NCBI RefSeq assembly: GCF_021083305.1
Contig: NZ_JAJFAY010000004.1
Span: 368,623-432,622, forward strand
DNA from: Haladaptatus sp. DYF46
GTDB taxonomy: Archaea; Halobacteriota; Halobacteria; Halobacteriales; Haladaptataceae
Reading direction: 5' to 3'
DNA length: 64,000 bases
Of the stretch, positions 42,425 through 51,514 are shown piece by piece. Position 1 is the first letter of the stretch; each line of letters starts with the position of its first letter. The position numbers and the translations under genes are program-made. The notes under the pieces were generated by a model that saw nothing but the letters and a program-made list of their open reading frames with translations, was not told where the DNA came from and made no database searches.

Positions 42425-44467
42425 TCAAACCGTCAAATCCACCCGTCGCAACCGCTGGGCGTTGATGGCGACGATGACCGTGCTGGCGGACATGAACACG
42501 GCACCGATCGCCGGCGAGAGGAGGATTCCGAACGGTGCGAGGATCCCCGCCGCGAGCGGGAGCGCGAAGACGTTGTATCCGGTCGCCCACACGAGGTTTT
42601 CCTGCATCTTTCGATAGCTCGCGCGGCTGAGTCGGATCAGTTTCACCACGTCGAGCGGGTCGTTCTCCACGAGGACGATGTCCGCCGACTCGATGGCGAC
42701 GTCGGTGCCGCTCCCGATGGCGATGCCGACGGTGGCGCGTGTCAGTGCAGGTGCGTCGTTCACGCCGTCGCCGACCATCGCCACCCGCTTTCCCTCCTCC
42801 CGGAGGTCCGTGATGCGCTCGTCCTTCTCGTCGGGCAGCACCTCGGCGAAGTACGTGTCGATGCCCAACTCCTCCGAGACGGCCCGGGCGACGGCCTCGC
42901 TGTCGCCGGTCAGCATGGCGACTTCGATACCCATCCCGTGAAGCGCGTCGACGGCGCGTCTGCTCTCGTCCCGAACCACGTCGGCCAGCGCGAACCCGGC
43001 GACGACGCGCCCCTCCGAGACGAGGTAGACGACAGTTTGTCCGTTCTCCCCGGCGGTTCGCTCGAAATCGACGAGGTCGGACGGGAGGTCCGCATCGACC
43101 AGTTCGAGGAGGTTCGACCCGCCGACGAGCGTTTCACGGTCCTCGACGGTTGCGCGGACGCCGCGCCCCTTGCTGTTCTCGAACGCGCTCGCAGTTGGGG
43201 GCGAAACGTCTTCGTCGCGTGCGTGGCGTCGAATCGCCTGTGCGATGGGATGTTCGGAATCGGCTTCGACGGCCGCCGCAACCGCCGTCGCCCGGTCCTC
43301 GGTCCACCCCTCGACGGTTTCGACGGCGACGACGCCCTGTTCGCCCTCCGTCAGCGTCCCCGTCTTGTCGAAGACGACCGTATCGAGCGTTCTCGCGTCC
43401 TCCATGGCGATGCGGTCGCGGACGAGGACGCCGTCGTTCGCGGCCATCGAGGTGTTGATGGCGACGACGAGCGGCACCGCCAATCCCAGCGCGTGCGGGC
43501 AGGCGATGACGAGCACCGTGACGACCCGTTCGACCACGTCGAGGCCGAAACCGGTGGCGAGAAACCACGCGATTCCAGTGACGGCGGCGACCGAAAGCGC
43601 GACGTAAAAGAGCCACCCCGCCGCCCGGTCGGCGAGCAGTTGCGTTCTGGATTTGCTCCCCTGTGCCTCCTCGACGAGTCGCATGATGCCCGCGAGGGCC
43701 GTCTCGTCGCCCGTCGCGTCCACCCGAATTCGAAGGCTTCCGTCGCCGCTGTTGACGGTCCCGGCGATGACCTCGTCGTCGGGGCGCTTGCCCACCGGCC
43801 GCGATTCGCCGGTTATCATCGACTCGTTCGCCGACGACTCTCCCCGTTCGACCACGCCGTCCGCGGGAATGCTCGCTCCGGGGCGAACCAGCACGCGGTC
43901 CGCGGTGTCCAACTCGGCGACCGGTACCTCCTCCGTCTCGCCGTCGCTCGCGATTCGCTCCGCCGTGTCCGGCATGAGACGGGCCAACTCGTCCAGCGCG
44001 CCGGAGGCCTGGCGAACGCTCCGCATCTCCAACCAGTGGCCGAGCAGCATGATGTCGATCAGCGTCACGAGTTCCCAGAAGAATCCCGTCGTCCCGGGCA
44101 GGAAGAACGCCGCCGCGATGCTGTAGACGAACGCCACGGTGATGGCGAGCGAGACGAGCATCATCATCGCCGGTTGGCGGTTCTCGAACTCCACCCGCGC
44201 CATCGAGAGGAACGGGGACCCGCCGTACACGAAGACGACGACGGCGAGCAGCGGGGTTATCGACTCGCTCCCCGGGAATCGAAGCGCGACGTATCCGAGC
44301 GACTCCTGTACGAACGGGCTGAAGTAGAGGACCGGTACCGACAGGACGAGACAGACCCAAAATCGACGTCGGAAGACGGCTTCGTGGCCGCGGTGGTCCA
44401 CGTGCGCGCGGTGACGTTCTTCGGGAGGCGGTCGCTCCTCGATACGGCGTTCCTCGATGTGTGACAT
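42425..44467 (-). CDS. CopB-type heavy-metal P-type ATPase
   Basis: From MSHIEERR (44467) the product is 680 residues. N-terminus His-rich ([11 protein letters not shown]) instead of CxxC metal domains; eight helices; TM6 motif CPH ([15 protein letters not shown]), typical of CopB-type copper/silver pumps rather than CPC CopA. Phosphorylation site [11 protein letters not shown], actuator MITGESRPV, hinge [16 protein letters not shown] are intact, so it should be active. Known role: export of Cu2+/Cu+/Ag+. ACCCC/GGGGT arms at 44476-44489 lie just before the start. Confidence 0.88.
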   Translation of the reverse strand: MSHIEERRIEERPPPEERHRAHVDHRGHEAVFRRRFWVCLVLSVPVLYFSPFVQESLGYVALRFPGSESITPLLAVVVFVYGGSPFLSMARVEFENRQPAMMMLVSLAITVAFVYSIAAAFFLPGTTGFFWELVTLIDIMLLGHWLEMRSVRQASGALDELARLMPDTAERIASDGETEEVPVAELDTADRVLVRPGASIPADGVVERGESSANESMITGESRPVGKRPDDEVIAGTVNSGDGSLRIRVDATGDETALAGIMRLVEEAQGSKSRTQLLADRAAGWLFYVALSVAAVTGIAWFLATGFGLDVVERVVTVLVIACPHALGLAVPLVVAINTSMAANDGVLVRDRIAMEDARTLDTVVFDKTGTLTEGEQGVVAVETVEGWTEDRATAVAAAVEADSEHPIAQAIRRHARDEDVSPPTASAFENSKGRGVRATVEDRETLVGGSNLLELVDADLPSDLVDFERTAGENGQTVVYLVSEGRVVAGFALADVVRDESRRAVDALHGMGIEVAMLTGDSEAVARAVSEELGIDTYFAEVLPDEKDERITDLREEGKRVAMVGDGVNDAPALTRATVGIAIGSGTDVAIESADIVLVENDPLDVVKLIRLSRASYRKMQENLVWATGYNVFALPLAAGILAPFGILLSPAIGAVFMSASTVIVAINAQRLRRVDLTV

Positions 44468-44662
44468 TCGTTCCCACCCCAAAGGGGGTACGACGGAGCG
44501 GAGCATCAACTTGTCCGATGGGCGGGAAGGCGAGTGATCGAGCATCTGCACTTCGCGCCGGTGTACCGTTTACTTTTAATACCGTTTTCGACAGGTAGAG
44601 CGTCCGACAGCAACGAAAGCGGAAGAGATAATCGGGACGAATCATATAGCCTTACCCTCAGA

Positions 44663-46207
44663 ATGGCAGGCAACTCCTCCGACTCGTCGCTCAAATCGGT
44701 CTCCCGAGGTGCCTCCTTTTTCATGGCCGGAAAGGGCCTCGACAACGTCTTCCGATTCCTGCTGAACTGGATTCTGGTTCGCGGACTCGGCGGCGTGCTG
44801 TTCAGCGTCTACACGCTCGGGTTGGTCATCCTGACCTTCGCGCAGGTGTTCACCAATCTCGGGACGAATCAGGCCATCATGAAGTTCGTCCCGATGTACG
44901 AGGACGACCCGGGGAAACGCCAGCGCATGCTGGGGTTATCCTATCTCACGTCGCTGGTCGCGGGCGTCGCCATCGGGATACTCATCTATCTCCTCGCACC
45001 GTGGCTGACGCAGTTCGTGGACCCGGCGTATCAACCGTACTTCACGAACGTCGTGCGTCTGTTCGCGCTCCTGCTCCCGCTCGACACGTTGATGAGTTGT
45101 TTCGGAAGCCTGTTCAAGAGCGTCGAAATCCCCGAATATCAGGTCGCCATTCGCAACGTCCTGATTCCGTTCGCTCGCGTCGTCGCCGTCGGTATCGCGC
45201 TTCTCCTCGGTGCCGCGCTGTTCGGAACGGTCGCCGCGACGGTGGTCGCCACGTGTATCACCTTCTGTCTCGCCGTGTGGTTGGTGATGACGCGGGCAGA
45301 CATCACGCCGACGTTCCGCGGCGCGTCGCGCGAGGAACTCGTCGAGTTTTACGACTTCTCGCTCCCGCTGACGCTCAATCACGCCGGACAGGTCCTCGCA
45401 AACAAGGTCGACCTGCTGATGGTGGGCTTTCTCGCGGGAGCGTACATCACCACGAAGGACGCCGTCGGGATTTACAAGATCGCCACGGTGCTCGGCGGCA
45501 TCCTCCTCCTGCCGCTGAGCGGGTTCAATCAACTGTTTCCGTCCATCGCGTCCCGGCTGTACAACGACGGCGAGATGGACGATTTGGAGGCGTTGTTCCG
45601 CCGCGTGACCCGGTGGACGTTCACGATGGGGTTGTTCCCGGCCATCGGGGCCGCCATCTACGCCCGCGAGTTGCTGGTCCTGTTCAGCGATTCGTTCGCC
45701 CAACAGGGGGTGGGCGTCCTGTTGTTGTTCGTCGTCGCGCAACTCGCCAACGCGAGCGTCGGCCCGTCGGGATACGTGCTCATGATGACCGACAACCACT
45801 ACCTGACGGTCGCGAACCAGTGGCTGCTGGGCATCTGTAACGTCGTCCTCAACTACCTGTTCATCCGGGAGTACGGCCTCATCGGGGCGGCGCTCGCCAC
45901 CGCGACGGTCATCGTGGCCATCAACGTCCTCCGCGTCGTGGAGGTGTGGTACACCGTCGGCCTGTTCCCGTACTCCCGAAAGTACGTCAAACCGCTCATC
46001 GCGGGGGCGGCGACGGCCATCGCCATGCTCGCCACGAAGTCCGTTCTCGCGGGCTACGTGGCCGGAATCGGGTCCCCGGGTATCGCCGCACTCGTGCAGG
46101 GCGCGGTCGGGGGACTCGTCGGCCTCGCCGTCTTCGGAGGCTCACTGTATCTGCTCGGTATCGAACAGGAAGACCGCGAGTTCGTGACCGAAAACATCCC
46201 GAGTTGA
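44663..46207 (+). CDS. Oligosaccharide flippase (Wzx/MOP superfamily)
   Basis: From MAGNSSDS (44663) the product is 514 residues with about 14 helices. It begins with SRGASFFMAGKGLDNVFRF and NLGTNQAIMKFV, patterns of the polysaccharide biosynthesis/MOP exporter family. Known role: flipping lipid-linked saccharides across the membrane for S-layer glycan or extracellular polysaccharide. No glycosyltransferases are adjacent, so it acts with genes elsewhere. It is divergent from the copper ATPase. Confidence 0.87.
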   Translation: MAGNSSDSSLKSVSRGASFFMAGKGLDNVFRFLLNWILVRGLGGVLFSVYTLGLVILTFAQVFTNLGTNQAIMKFVPMYEDDPGKRQRMLGLSYLTSLVAGVAIGILIYLLAPWLTQFVDPAYQPYFTNVVRLFALLLPLDTLMSCFGSLFKSVEIPEYQVAIRNVLIPFARVVAVGIALLLGAALFGTVAATVVATCITFCLAVWLVMTRADITPTFRGASREELVEFYDFSLPLTLNHAGQVLANKVDLLMVGFLAGAYITTKDAVGIYKIATVLGGILLLPLSGFNQLFPSIASRLYNDGEMDDLEALFRRVTRWTFTMGLFPAIGAAIYARELLVLFSDSFAQQGVGVLLLFVVAQLANASVGPSGYVLMMTDNHYLTVANQWLLGICNVVLNYLFIREYGLIGAALATATVIVAINVLRVVEVWYTVGLFPYSRKYVKPLIAGAATAIAMLATKSVLAGYVAGIGSPGIAALVQGAVGGLVGLAVFGGSLYLLGIEQEDREFVTENIPS

Positions 46208-46286
46208 GTGTGCGTACCTCGACGGCAGTTCCGAACGCGCGCCACAGGCGCGCTCGACCGTTCGCGGGAGTCCACGTTCGTGCTCG

Positions 46287-49200
46287 TCAGTACGTGATGC
46301 TGAAGCCTCCCGTGTCGTTGCCGGTGCCGCCGTTCTCGTAGGTGAAGTAGTAGTCGATGACGTCCCCGGACGAGAAGTCGCCGACGACGTAATCCGGTGT
46401 CGTTGTGAGCGTGTGCGTGTCGCCGTTCGGGTTGTTCATTCGGTAGTTGTACTGCGTGCTCCCGTTGACCGTGTAGTGGAGGTCGACCCAGTTCGAACCG
46501 ACGTTCGAGACGAATTCGAAGGAGAGTTCGTCGGTGGTCGTATCGCTATCCGACCCGTCGATTCGGGTGACGTTCTGACTGAAATCGCCGCCCGACGAGT
46601 TCGTCGTGACGCTGACCGTGTCGGAGGCACCCGACTCGTTACCCGCACCGTCTACGGCCGTCACGGAGAAATCGTACGTCGTTCCGCCCGAGAGGCCGGA
46701 AACCGTGGTGGACGTGCTTCCCGCGGATACGTTCTGGCTCCGCGAACCGTCCACGTAAACGACGTAGTGATCCAGCCCGGACCCGCCGGTGTCGCTCGCG
46801 GCGCTCCAGTCGAGGTCGACGGACGACCCTGTGTGGCCCGGCGACGAGAGGTTCGACGGCACCGTCGGTGCCGTCGTGTCGGACGAATCGCCACCGTCAT
46901 CGTTCCCGCCGGTGCTCGTCGCCATCGAGTTGGCGGGGACGGACAACGACGTTCCGTCCGAGAAACTCACAGTAATTGCCGAACTCTCCCCGTTGTAGGC
47001 GACGTAGGTCTTCCCCGTCCCGTCGTCGAAGACGTACGCCAGCGGATAGTCCGCGGTCACGGACGGGTCGGGGTTCCCCATCCCGTCGATGTTGTAAATC
47101 CAATGGTAGGTTCGGGCTTTCGTCTCGCCCGCCTCCGGCGAGTAGGAGCTTTTCTTCGCTTGGAACATGCTCTTTGCGTCCGATGGGTTCGAGAACACGC
47201 GGTAGTTCCACATGATGTCGGGCCAGAGGTTCCAGTCGCCGCCGTTGTCGTCGTTTTCCACCGCCTCGGAGTAGTTTCGCTCGGCCAACTGGGAGTCCCA
47301 CCCCAGATACAGCGAGTGGCCGCCGAACGGCAGGTAGTTGATGCCGTGAATCGCCTCGGCGTCCCCGTTGAACCACGTCGCGTAGGAGTACTTGACGCCC
47401 CAGACGATGCCCGCGGTGTCGTGGCTCCAGCCCTCGGGCTGATTTTGATCGTCAACGTCGAACCAGTACTCCATGGCCGAAATCACCTCGTGGGTGTAGA
47501 GATACGCCGCCCAGTTCAACATCTCGTCGTTCCCCGTGTACACCGCCCACTGGACCATCGCGCCGTAGGCGTTGATGGCCTCGGAAGACGATTCTTGGTC
47601 GTTTCCACCAGCGAACTCCGCGGTGCCGGACGCCCACGAGTGGCCGGTGAAGGGACTGAAGTTCCGCAGGAAGGGGAACGAGTCGGCCGGGTTCGTCGCG
47701 GGTTCCTGTGGGTTGGCCCGGTTCGGCCGCTCCCAGTTCGCGTAGTCGCGGACGATGAGGTCCACCATCCCGCCCCAGTTTCCGTCGTCGCCCCACGACT
47801 CGTCGTTTCGGACGGTCTCGGCGGCACCGCGAACGAAGTAGCCGTAGTGGAAGTGGTGGTCGTTCATGCCGCTGGCCGACCCGTACGAGTCGGGGTAGCC
47901 GATGAGCGTTCCCCACCCGTCGTCGTAGTAAAAGAGGGTACCGCTCTCGCCGCTTCCCGCGGTCAGCCAGTTTTCCAATCGCGACCGGATGGCGTCGTGG
48001 AGCGCGTCCCGTTTGCTCGTGTTCCCGACTTGGTTCGCTATCGGTGCGGCCTCCGCCGCCCGTCCGAACTCCTTCCCGGTCGAGTAGGTGTCGCTGCCGC
48101 CGAGGCTGGCCGACACGTCGTCGACGTAACTCGCCAGTTCCGACCTGTCGTACGTCCCCTCGTCGGGGAGAAACGGGAGCACGCCGCGGAATGGATGGGT
48201 CGTCGTGAACGCCGACCCGCTCAGCGTCTTCATCGTGCCGCGGGGGCACTCGTAGGTGTAGCTCGACAGCGCATCGTCGGTGTACTTGTGGTGATGCGGA
48301 TACAGCCCCGTGATGGTCGCGTTCCCGCCGACTTGGCTCTCCGGTTTGTTGTCGGTGGCGAAGGAGTAGGTCGTTCGGATTTCGCCAGCGGACCGGTCGT
48401 ACGTGGGGGAAACACGGGTCGCGTCGCCCGCGCCGGTGTCCATGACGAAGTTGTAGGCATACCGCTCGAACGCGTCGAGCGTCGAAGTCGTGCCGTCCGG
48501 AAGGATAGCGACCGACAGGTAACCTCCCGACAGGGCGTTGGTCAGCGTCGCCGACCCGACGCCGGACCAGTCGTCGCCCGATGGCGCGAACAGGCCGTAG
48601 TGTTTGCCGTCGTGGGTCAGGCCGAGGACGTTCCCGCGGTCGGCCCAAACGGTCGGAGCCGACGGGAATCCGAGTTCGGCACCGCCCCCCTCGTACTCAC
48701 AGAAGACGAACGGAGACCCCTTCGTCAGCGACGCTGTGAGGGTCGCGGCCGTCCCCGTGCCCCATTTGAGCGTCACCGACCAATCGCTGTGGCCGTCGAC
48801 CCGCGTGTCCGCGAACGTGCCCGCGGTGTGACCCAGCGTGAAGTCGCGCTGGACGTTCATCTTCGCGTCCTCGTTGGGATAGTTCCACGTCGTCGGATGG
48901 CCGACGTCGAGACCGGAGTCGTTCGCCAACGCGTACCCGGGGTGGAAAAAGAGGTTGTTCGAATAGCCGGTTACCAGCGCCGACGACCACCAGTCGTTGG
49001 AGGGAATCGGGGCCGCGACGTTCCCGGTGGTGTACAGCGTCGCTGGAGGTCCGTCCTCACCCGACGGTTTCGTACCGGCGTAACTGCCGTTGCCGACGCC
49101 GTGGATGTCGCTCGCCGCCAGTACCGGCGTTGGAATCGCCGAACCGGCCAACCCGGCGGCCCCGAACGCTTTGAAGTACGTTCGTCGAGACAGCGAGAAG

Positions 49201-49307
49201 GAGTCGTTGTGCTGGTTCGAAATGTCGGATTCGTTCGAGTCGTTCGGTTCGTTCGAGTCGTGCGGGTGCTTCCGCCTGTCGTCCGTTTCTCTGGTAGGGT
49301 CGTTCAT
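46287..49307 (-). CDS. Tat-exported endo-beta-1,3-glucanase: GH81 + FN3 + CBM56-like
   Basis: The 1006-residue protein has a Tat signal (SRRTYFKAFGAAGLAGSAIP, cleavage near AAS about residue 65). A GH81 domain (about 70-770) shows ASGMNDHHFHYGYF and NDQESSSEAINAYGAM, the catalytic Asp and Glu regions of endo-1,3-beta-glucanases. An acidic linker leads to a fibronectin III domain (about 812-895; YVDGS, TYDFSVTAVDGAGNES) and a C-terminal beta-1,3-glucan-binding CBM56-like module (about 909-1006; FEFVSNVGSNWVDLHYTVNG, YYFTYENGGTG). It should cut laminarin, curdlan or other beta-1,3-glucans outside the cell. Asp/Ser/Thr-rich surface fits salt. A spaced palindrome lies between its TATA box and start. 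Confidence 0.92.
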   Translation of the reverse strand: MNDPTRETDDRRKHPHDSNEPNDSNESDISNQHNDSFSLSRRTYFKAFGAAGLAGSAIPTPVLAASDIHGVGNGSYAGTKPSGEDGPPATLYTTGNVAAPIPSNDWWSSALVTGYSNNLFFHPGYALANDSGLDVGHPTTWNYPNEDAKMNVQRDFTLGHTAGTFADTRVDGHSDWSVTLKWGTGTAATLTASLTKGSPFVFCEYEGGGAELGFPSAPTVWADRGNVLGLTHDGKHYGLFAPSGDDWSGVGSATLTNALSGGYLSVAILPDGTTSTLDAFERYAYNFVMDTGAGDATRVSPTYDRSAGEIRTTYSFATDNKPESQVGGNATITGLYPHHHKYTDDALSSYTYECPRGTMKTLSGSAFTTTHPFRGVLPFLPDEGTYDRSELASYVDDVSASLGGSDTYSTGKEFGRAAEAAPIANQVGNTSKRDALHDAIRSRLENWLTAGSGESGTLFYYDDGWGTLIGYPDSYGSASGMNDHHFHYGYFVRGAAETVRNDESWGDDGNWGGMVDLIVRDYANWERPNRANPQEPATNPADSFPFLRNFSPFTGHSWASGTAEFAGGNDQESSSEAINAYGAMVQWAVYTGNDEMLNWAAYLYTHEVISAMEYWFDVDDQNQPEGWSHDTAGIVWGVKYSYATWFNGDAEAIHGINYLPFGGHSLYLGWDSQLAERNYSEAVENDDNGGDWNLWPDIMWNYRVFSNPSDAKSMFQAKKSSYSPEAGETKARTYHWIYNIDGMGNPDPSVTADYPLAYVFDDGTGKTYVAYNGESSAITVSFSDGTSLSVPANSMATSTGGNDDGGDSSDTTAPTVPSNLSSPGHTGSSVDLDWSAASDTGGSGLDHYVVYVDGSRSQNVSAGSTSTTVSGLSGGTTYDFSVTAVDGAGNESGASDTVSVTTNSSGGDFSQNVTRIDGSDSDTTTDELSFEFVSNVGSNWVDLHYTVNGSTQYNYRMNNPNGDTHTLTTTPDYVVGDFSSGDVIDYYFTYENGGTGNDTGGFSITY

Positions 49308-49319
49308 ACGTGCATCCTG

Positions 49320-49347
49320 ATCGCAGTTATTTCTTGAATACTGCGAT
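49320..49347. promoter_or_regulatory. Inverted repeat in the GH81 promoter
   Basis: ATCGCAGT (49320-49327) and ACTGCGAT (49340-49347) are exact reverse complements with a 12-base spacer. On the minus strand they stand between a TATA-like TTTTTAT (49347-49353) and the GH81 ATG at 49307, where a repressor would block initiation. Confidence 0.5.
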
Positions 49348-49630
49348 AAAAATTATTTACTACATCAATGGATAAAATTATTTCCCTACCCATCAACTCT
49401 GCAAAATATCCCGGTCGATACACGAGACCGTGTACCCGGTGGCACCGGATCTATCGACGGATATCGTCGGGAGATACCCCCGGACGGGAAATCGAGAACA
49501 AAAATGACGATTCGACGCGGGGCGTGCGTGGAAGGTTTTCCAAAATTTCCGACGAACGGTTACGGAACTGTCGGTCGTGAAACGTCGAATCGAACGAAAC
49601 CATAAATGCGCTCGTTCAGTATGATCCCTC
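49348..49630. other. Intergenic region between GH81 and the RHH regulator
   Basis: No gene seen. It contains the minus-strand GH81 TATA element (49347-49353) and a plus-strand CATAAAT at 49601-49607, 24-30 bases before the RHH gene at 49631, the spacing of a leaderless promoter. Confidence 0.5.
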
Positions 49631-50182
49631 ATGACGAACCGCATAACGGTGTCGCTCGACGACGAGGCACAGGGTTCCTTGGACGAACTGGTGGGGGAAA
49701 CCGAGAAACCCCAGAGCGAACTCGTGAGACGGGCGCTCGTCTTCTACGCCGCGAACTACGACGCCGCGACGGCGGAGGCGGGGACGAACCTCGAAGCGTA
49801 CCATCGGATGCTATCCAGCGGCGAACACGTCCTGCTCGACGTGGACTTTCTCCACTGCTTCCTCGACTACGTCGAAGACGAAACCGGGGACCCCGACCCG
49901 GATTTCCTCGAACTGGCGGACCAAGTGTCGAGGTACCACGCCCGCGAGTACGAACACCGCTTCGATACACTCGGCGAACTCCTCGATTGGCTCTCGTTCT
50001 GCGGCTTTCTGACCGTCCGCGAAACGCACGGCGACACGTACCACGTCGTGTTCCCCACCGAATCGGTCAAGTGGTTCATGACGCGGTTCGTCGAACGGAG
50101 CGCCGCCGGACTGCCGTTCGAACTCGAACTGGAGGAGGGCGTCTCGAAGGTGCTCATGACGGAAGTTCGGGCCGACGGATGA
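49631..50182 (+). CDS. Ribbon-helix-helix (CopG-like) regulator
   Basis: The 183-residue protein has an N-terminal RHH unit (NRITVSLDDEAQGSLDELV, PQSELVRRALVFYAAN) and a C-terminal domain of about 130 residues (LDVDFLHCFLDYVEDETG, DTLGELLDWLSFCGFLTV) shared by haloarchaeal CopG-type regulators. Probably DNA-binding as a dimer. It sits 115 bases before the NRAMP-like/hyu cluster and, by position, may regulate it or the GH81 gene on the other side. Confidence 0.82.
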   Translation: MTNRITVSLDDEAQGSLDELVGETEKPQSELVRRALVFYAANYDAATAEAGTNLEAYHRMLSSGEHVLLDVDFLHCFLDYVEDETGDPDPDFLELADQVSRYHAREYEHRFDTLGELLDWLSFCGFLTVRETHGDTYHVVFPTESVKWFMTRFVERSAAGLPFELELEEGVSKVLMTEVRADG

Positions 50183-50296
50183 ACGCGTCGTATCCGTTCA
50201 CACCTTTTCATACCCCGTACGACTTCGATACACACCGTTCTTAGCGGGGTTTTAAGTTCGAACTATGGGTTGTGACGACATAGCACGAGAACGACC

Positions 50297-51514
50297 ATGA
50301 ACATTATAGACAGACTACGATCCATCGGTCCCGGCGCGATGGTCGCGGCGGCCTTCATCGGACCCGGAACGGTCACGACGGCCAGCGTGACGGGCGCGGA
50401 GTTCGGATACGCCCTCGTTTGGACCATCGTGTTCTCGATAATCGCCACCATCGTCCTGCAGGAGATGAGCGCCCGCCTCGGTGTCGTCTCCCGCCACGGA
50501 CTCGGCGAAGCATTGCGCGAACAGTTCGACAGTCAGGTAGTGTCGTATTTCAGCATCGCGCTCGTGGTGAGCGCCATCGGCATCGGGACGGCGGCCTACG
50601 AGACGGGGAACATCCTCGGCGGGGCTGCCGGTTTGGAGGGTATCACCGGAATCAGCGCACAGATTTGGGGGCCGGTCATGGGCCTCTGTGCGGCCGCGCT
50701 CCTCTGGACGGGTCGCTACAAACTCATCGAGAAGGCCCTCGTCGCGCTCGTCGGAATCATGGCGATTTCGTTCCTCATCGACGCCATCGTCATCGGTCCC
50801 GACCTCGGCGCGCTCGCGATGGGATTCGTCCCGAGCGTTCCCGAGGGCTCGACGTTCCTCATCACGGGACTCATCGGAACGACCGTCGTCGGCTACAACC
50901 TGTTCCTGCACGCCGGGAGCGTCCAAGAGCGGTGGGCCGGGCCGGACGAGTTGCCGGAGTCGCGCGCCGACACGATACTTTCGATCATCATCGGCGGCCT
51001 CATCACCATTGCCATCCTCGTCACCGCGGCCGCGGCGTTCCCCGTCGGAACGGAAATCGACAACGTGAGCCGGATGGCCGAGCAAATCGAGCCGCTCGCC
51101 GGACCCTACGCCACGGTGCTGTTCAGCATCGGGCTCTTCGCGGCGGGGTTCACTAGCGCGACCACCGCACCGCTCGCGGGCGCGTACGCCACGGCGGGAG
51201 CGTTCGGGTGGGACACCGACCTCAAGTCCCCGCGATTCCGCGCGGTCTGGGGAAGCATCCTCCTCATCGGCGTGGTGTTCTCGGCGTCCGGCTACGAACC
51301 GGTGCAGGCAATCGTCTTCGCGCAGGTCGCGAACGGAATCCTGTTGCCTATCGTCGCGCTCTTCCTCATCTACATCATGAACGACAGGGACATCCTCGGG
51401 GACTACGTCAACGACACGACGGAGAACGTCCTCGGTATCGCGGTGACGCTCGTCGTGGTTTGGCTCGGCGTCCGCGCGCTCTACACCGTCGGACAGGACT
51501 TGGGGGTCTTCTGA
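50297..51514 (+). CDS. NRAMP-fold transporter lacking the metal-binding motifs
   Basis: The 405-residue protein has 11 helices and overall NRAMP similarity (SIGPGAMVAAAFIGPGTV, NLFLHAGSVQERW). The canonical metal ligands are absent: the TM1 motif DPGN reads G22-P-G-T25, and the TM6 motif MPHN reads V198-G-Y-N201. So Mn2+/Fe2+ transport is unlikely by the known mechanism. It is followed without a gap by hyuA (TGA at 51512, ATG at 51515). In Bacillus subtilis an NRAMP-like gene, ycsG, lies in the 5-oxoprolinase cluster, a parallel from memory. I infer an importer of a hydantoin, oxoproline or related small molecule. Confidence 0.85.
   Translation: MNIIDRLRSIGPGAMVAAAFIGPGTVTTASVTGAEFGYALVWTIVFSIIATIVLQEMSARLGVVSRHGLGEALREQFDSQVVSYFSIALVVSAIGIGTAAYETGNILGGAAGLEGITGISAQIWGPVMGLCAAALLWTGRYKLIEKALVALVGIMAISFLIDAIVIGPDLGALAMGFVPSVPEGSTFLITGLIGTTVVGYNLFLHAGSVQERWAGPDELPESRADTILSIIIGGLITIAILVTAAAAFPVGTEIDNVSRMAEQIEPLAGPYATVLFSIGLFAAGFTSATTAPLAGAYATAGAFGWDTDLKSPRFRAVWGSILLIGVVFSASGYEPVQAIVFAQVANGILLPIVALFLIYIMNDRDILGDYVNDTTENVLGIAVTLVVVWLGVRALYTVGQDLGVF

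Noticed and set aside
44476..44489. ACCCC-AAAG-GGGGT before the copper ATPase as a firm operator
   Set aside because: Arms of five bases are too short to claim on their own; kept only as a weak remark.
46413..49337. 974-codon open frame opposite the GH81 gene
   Set aside because: Length is striking, but composition is Val/Arg-biased shadow and there is no domain; the GH81 frame has conserved motifs along its whole length.
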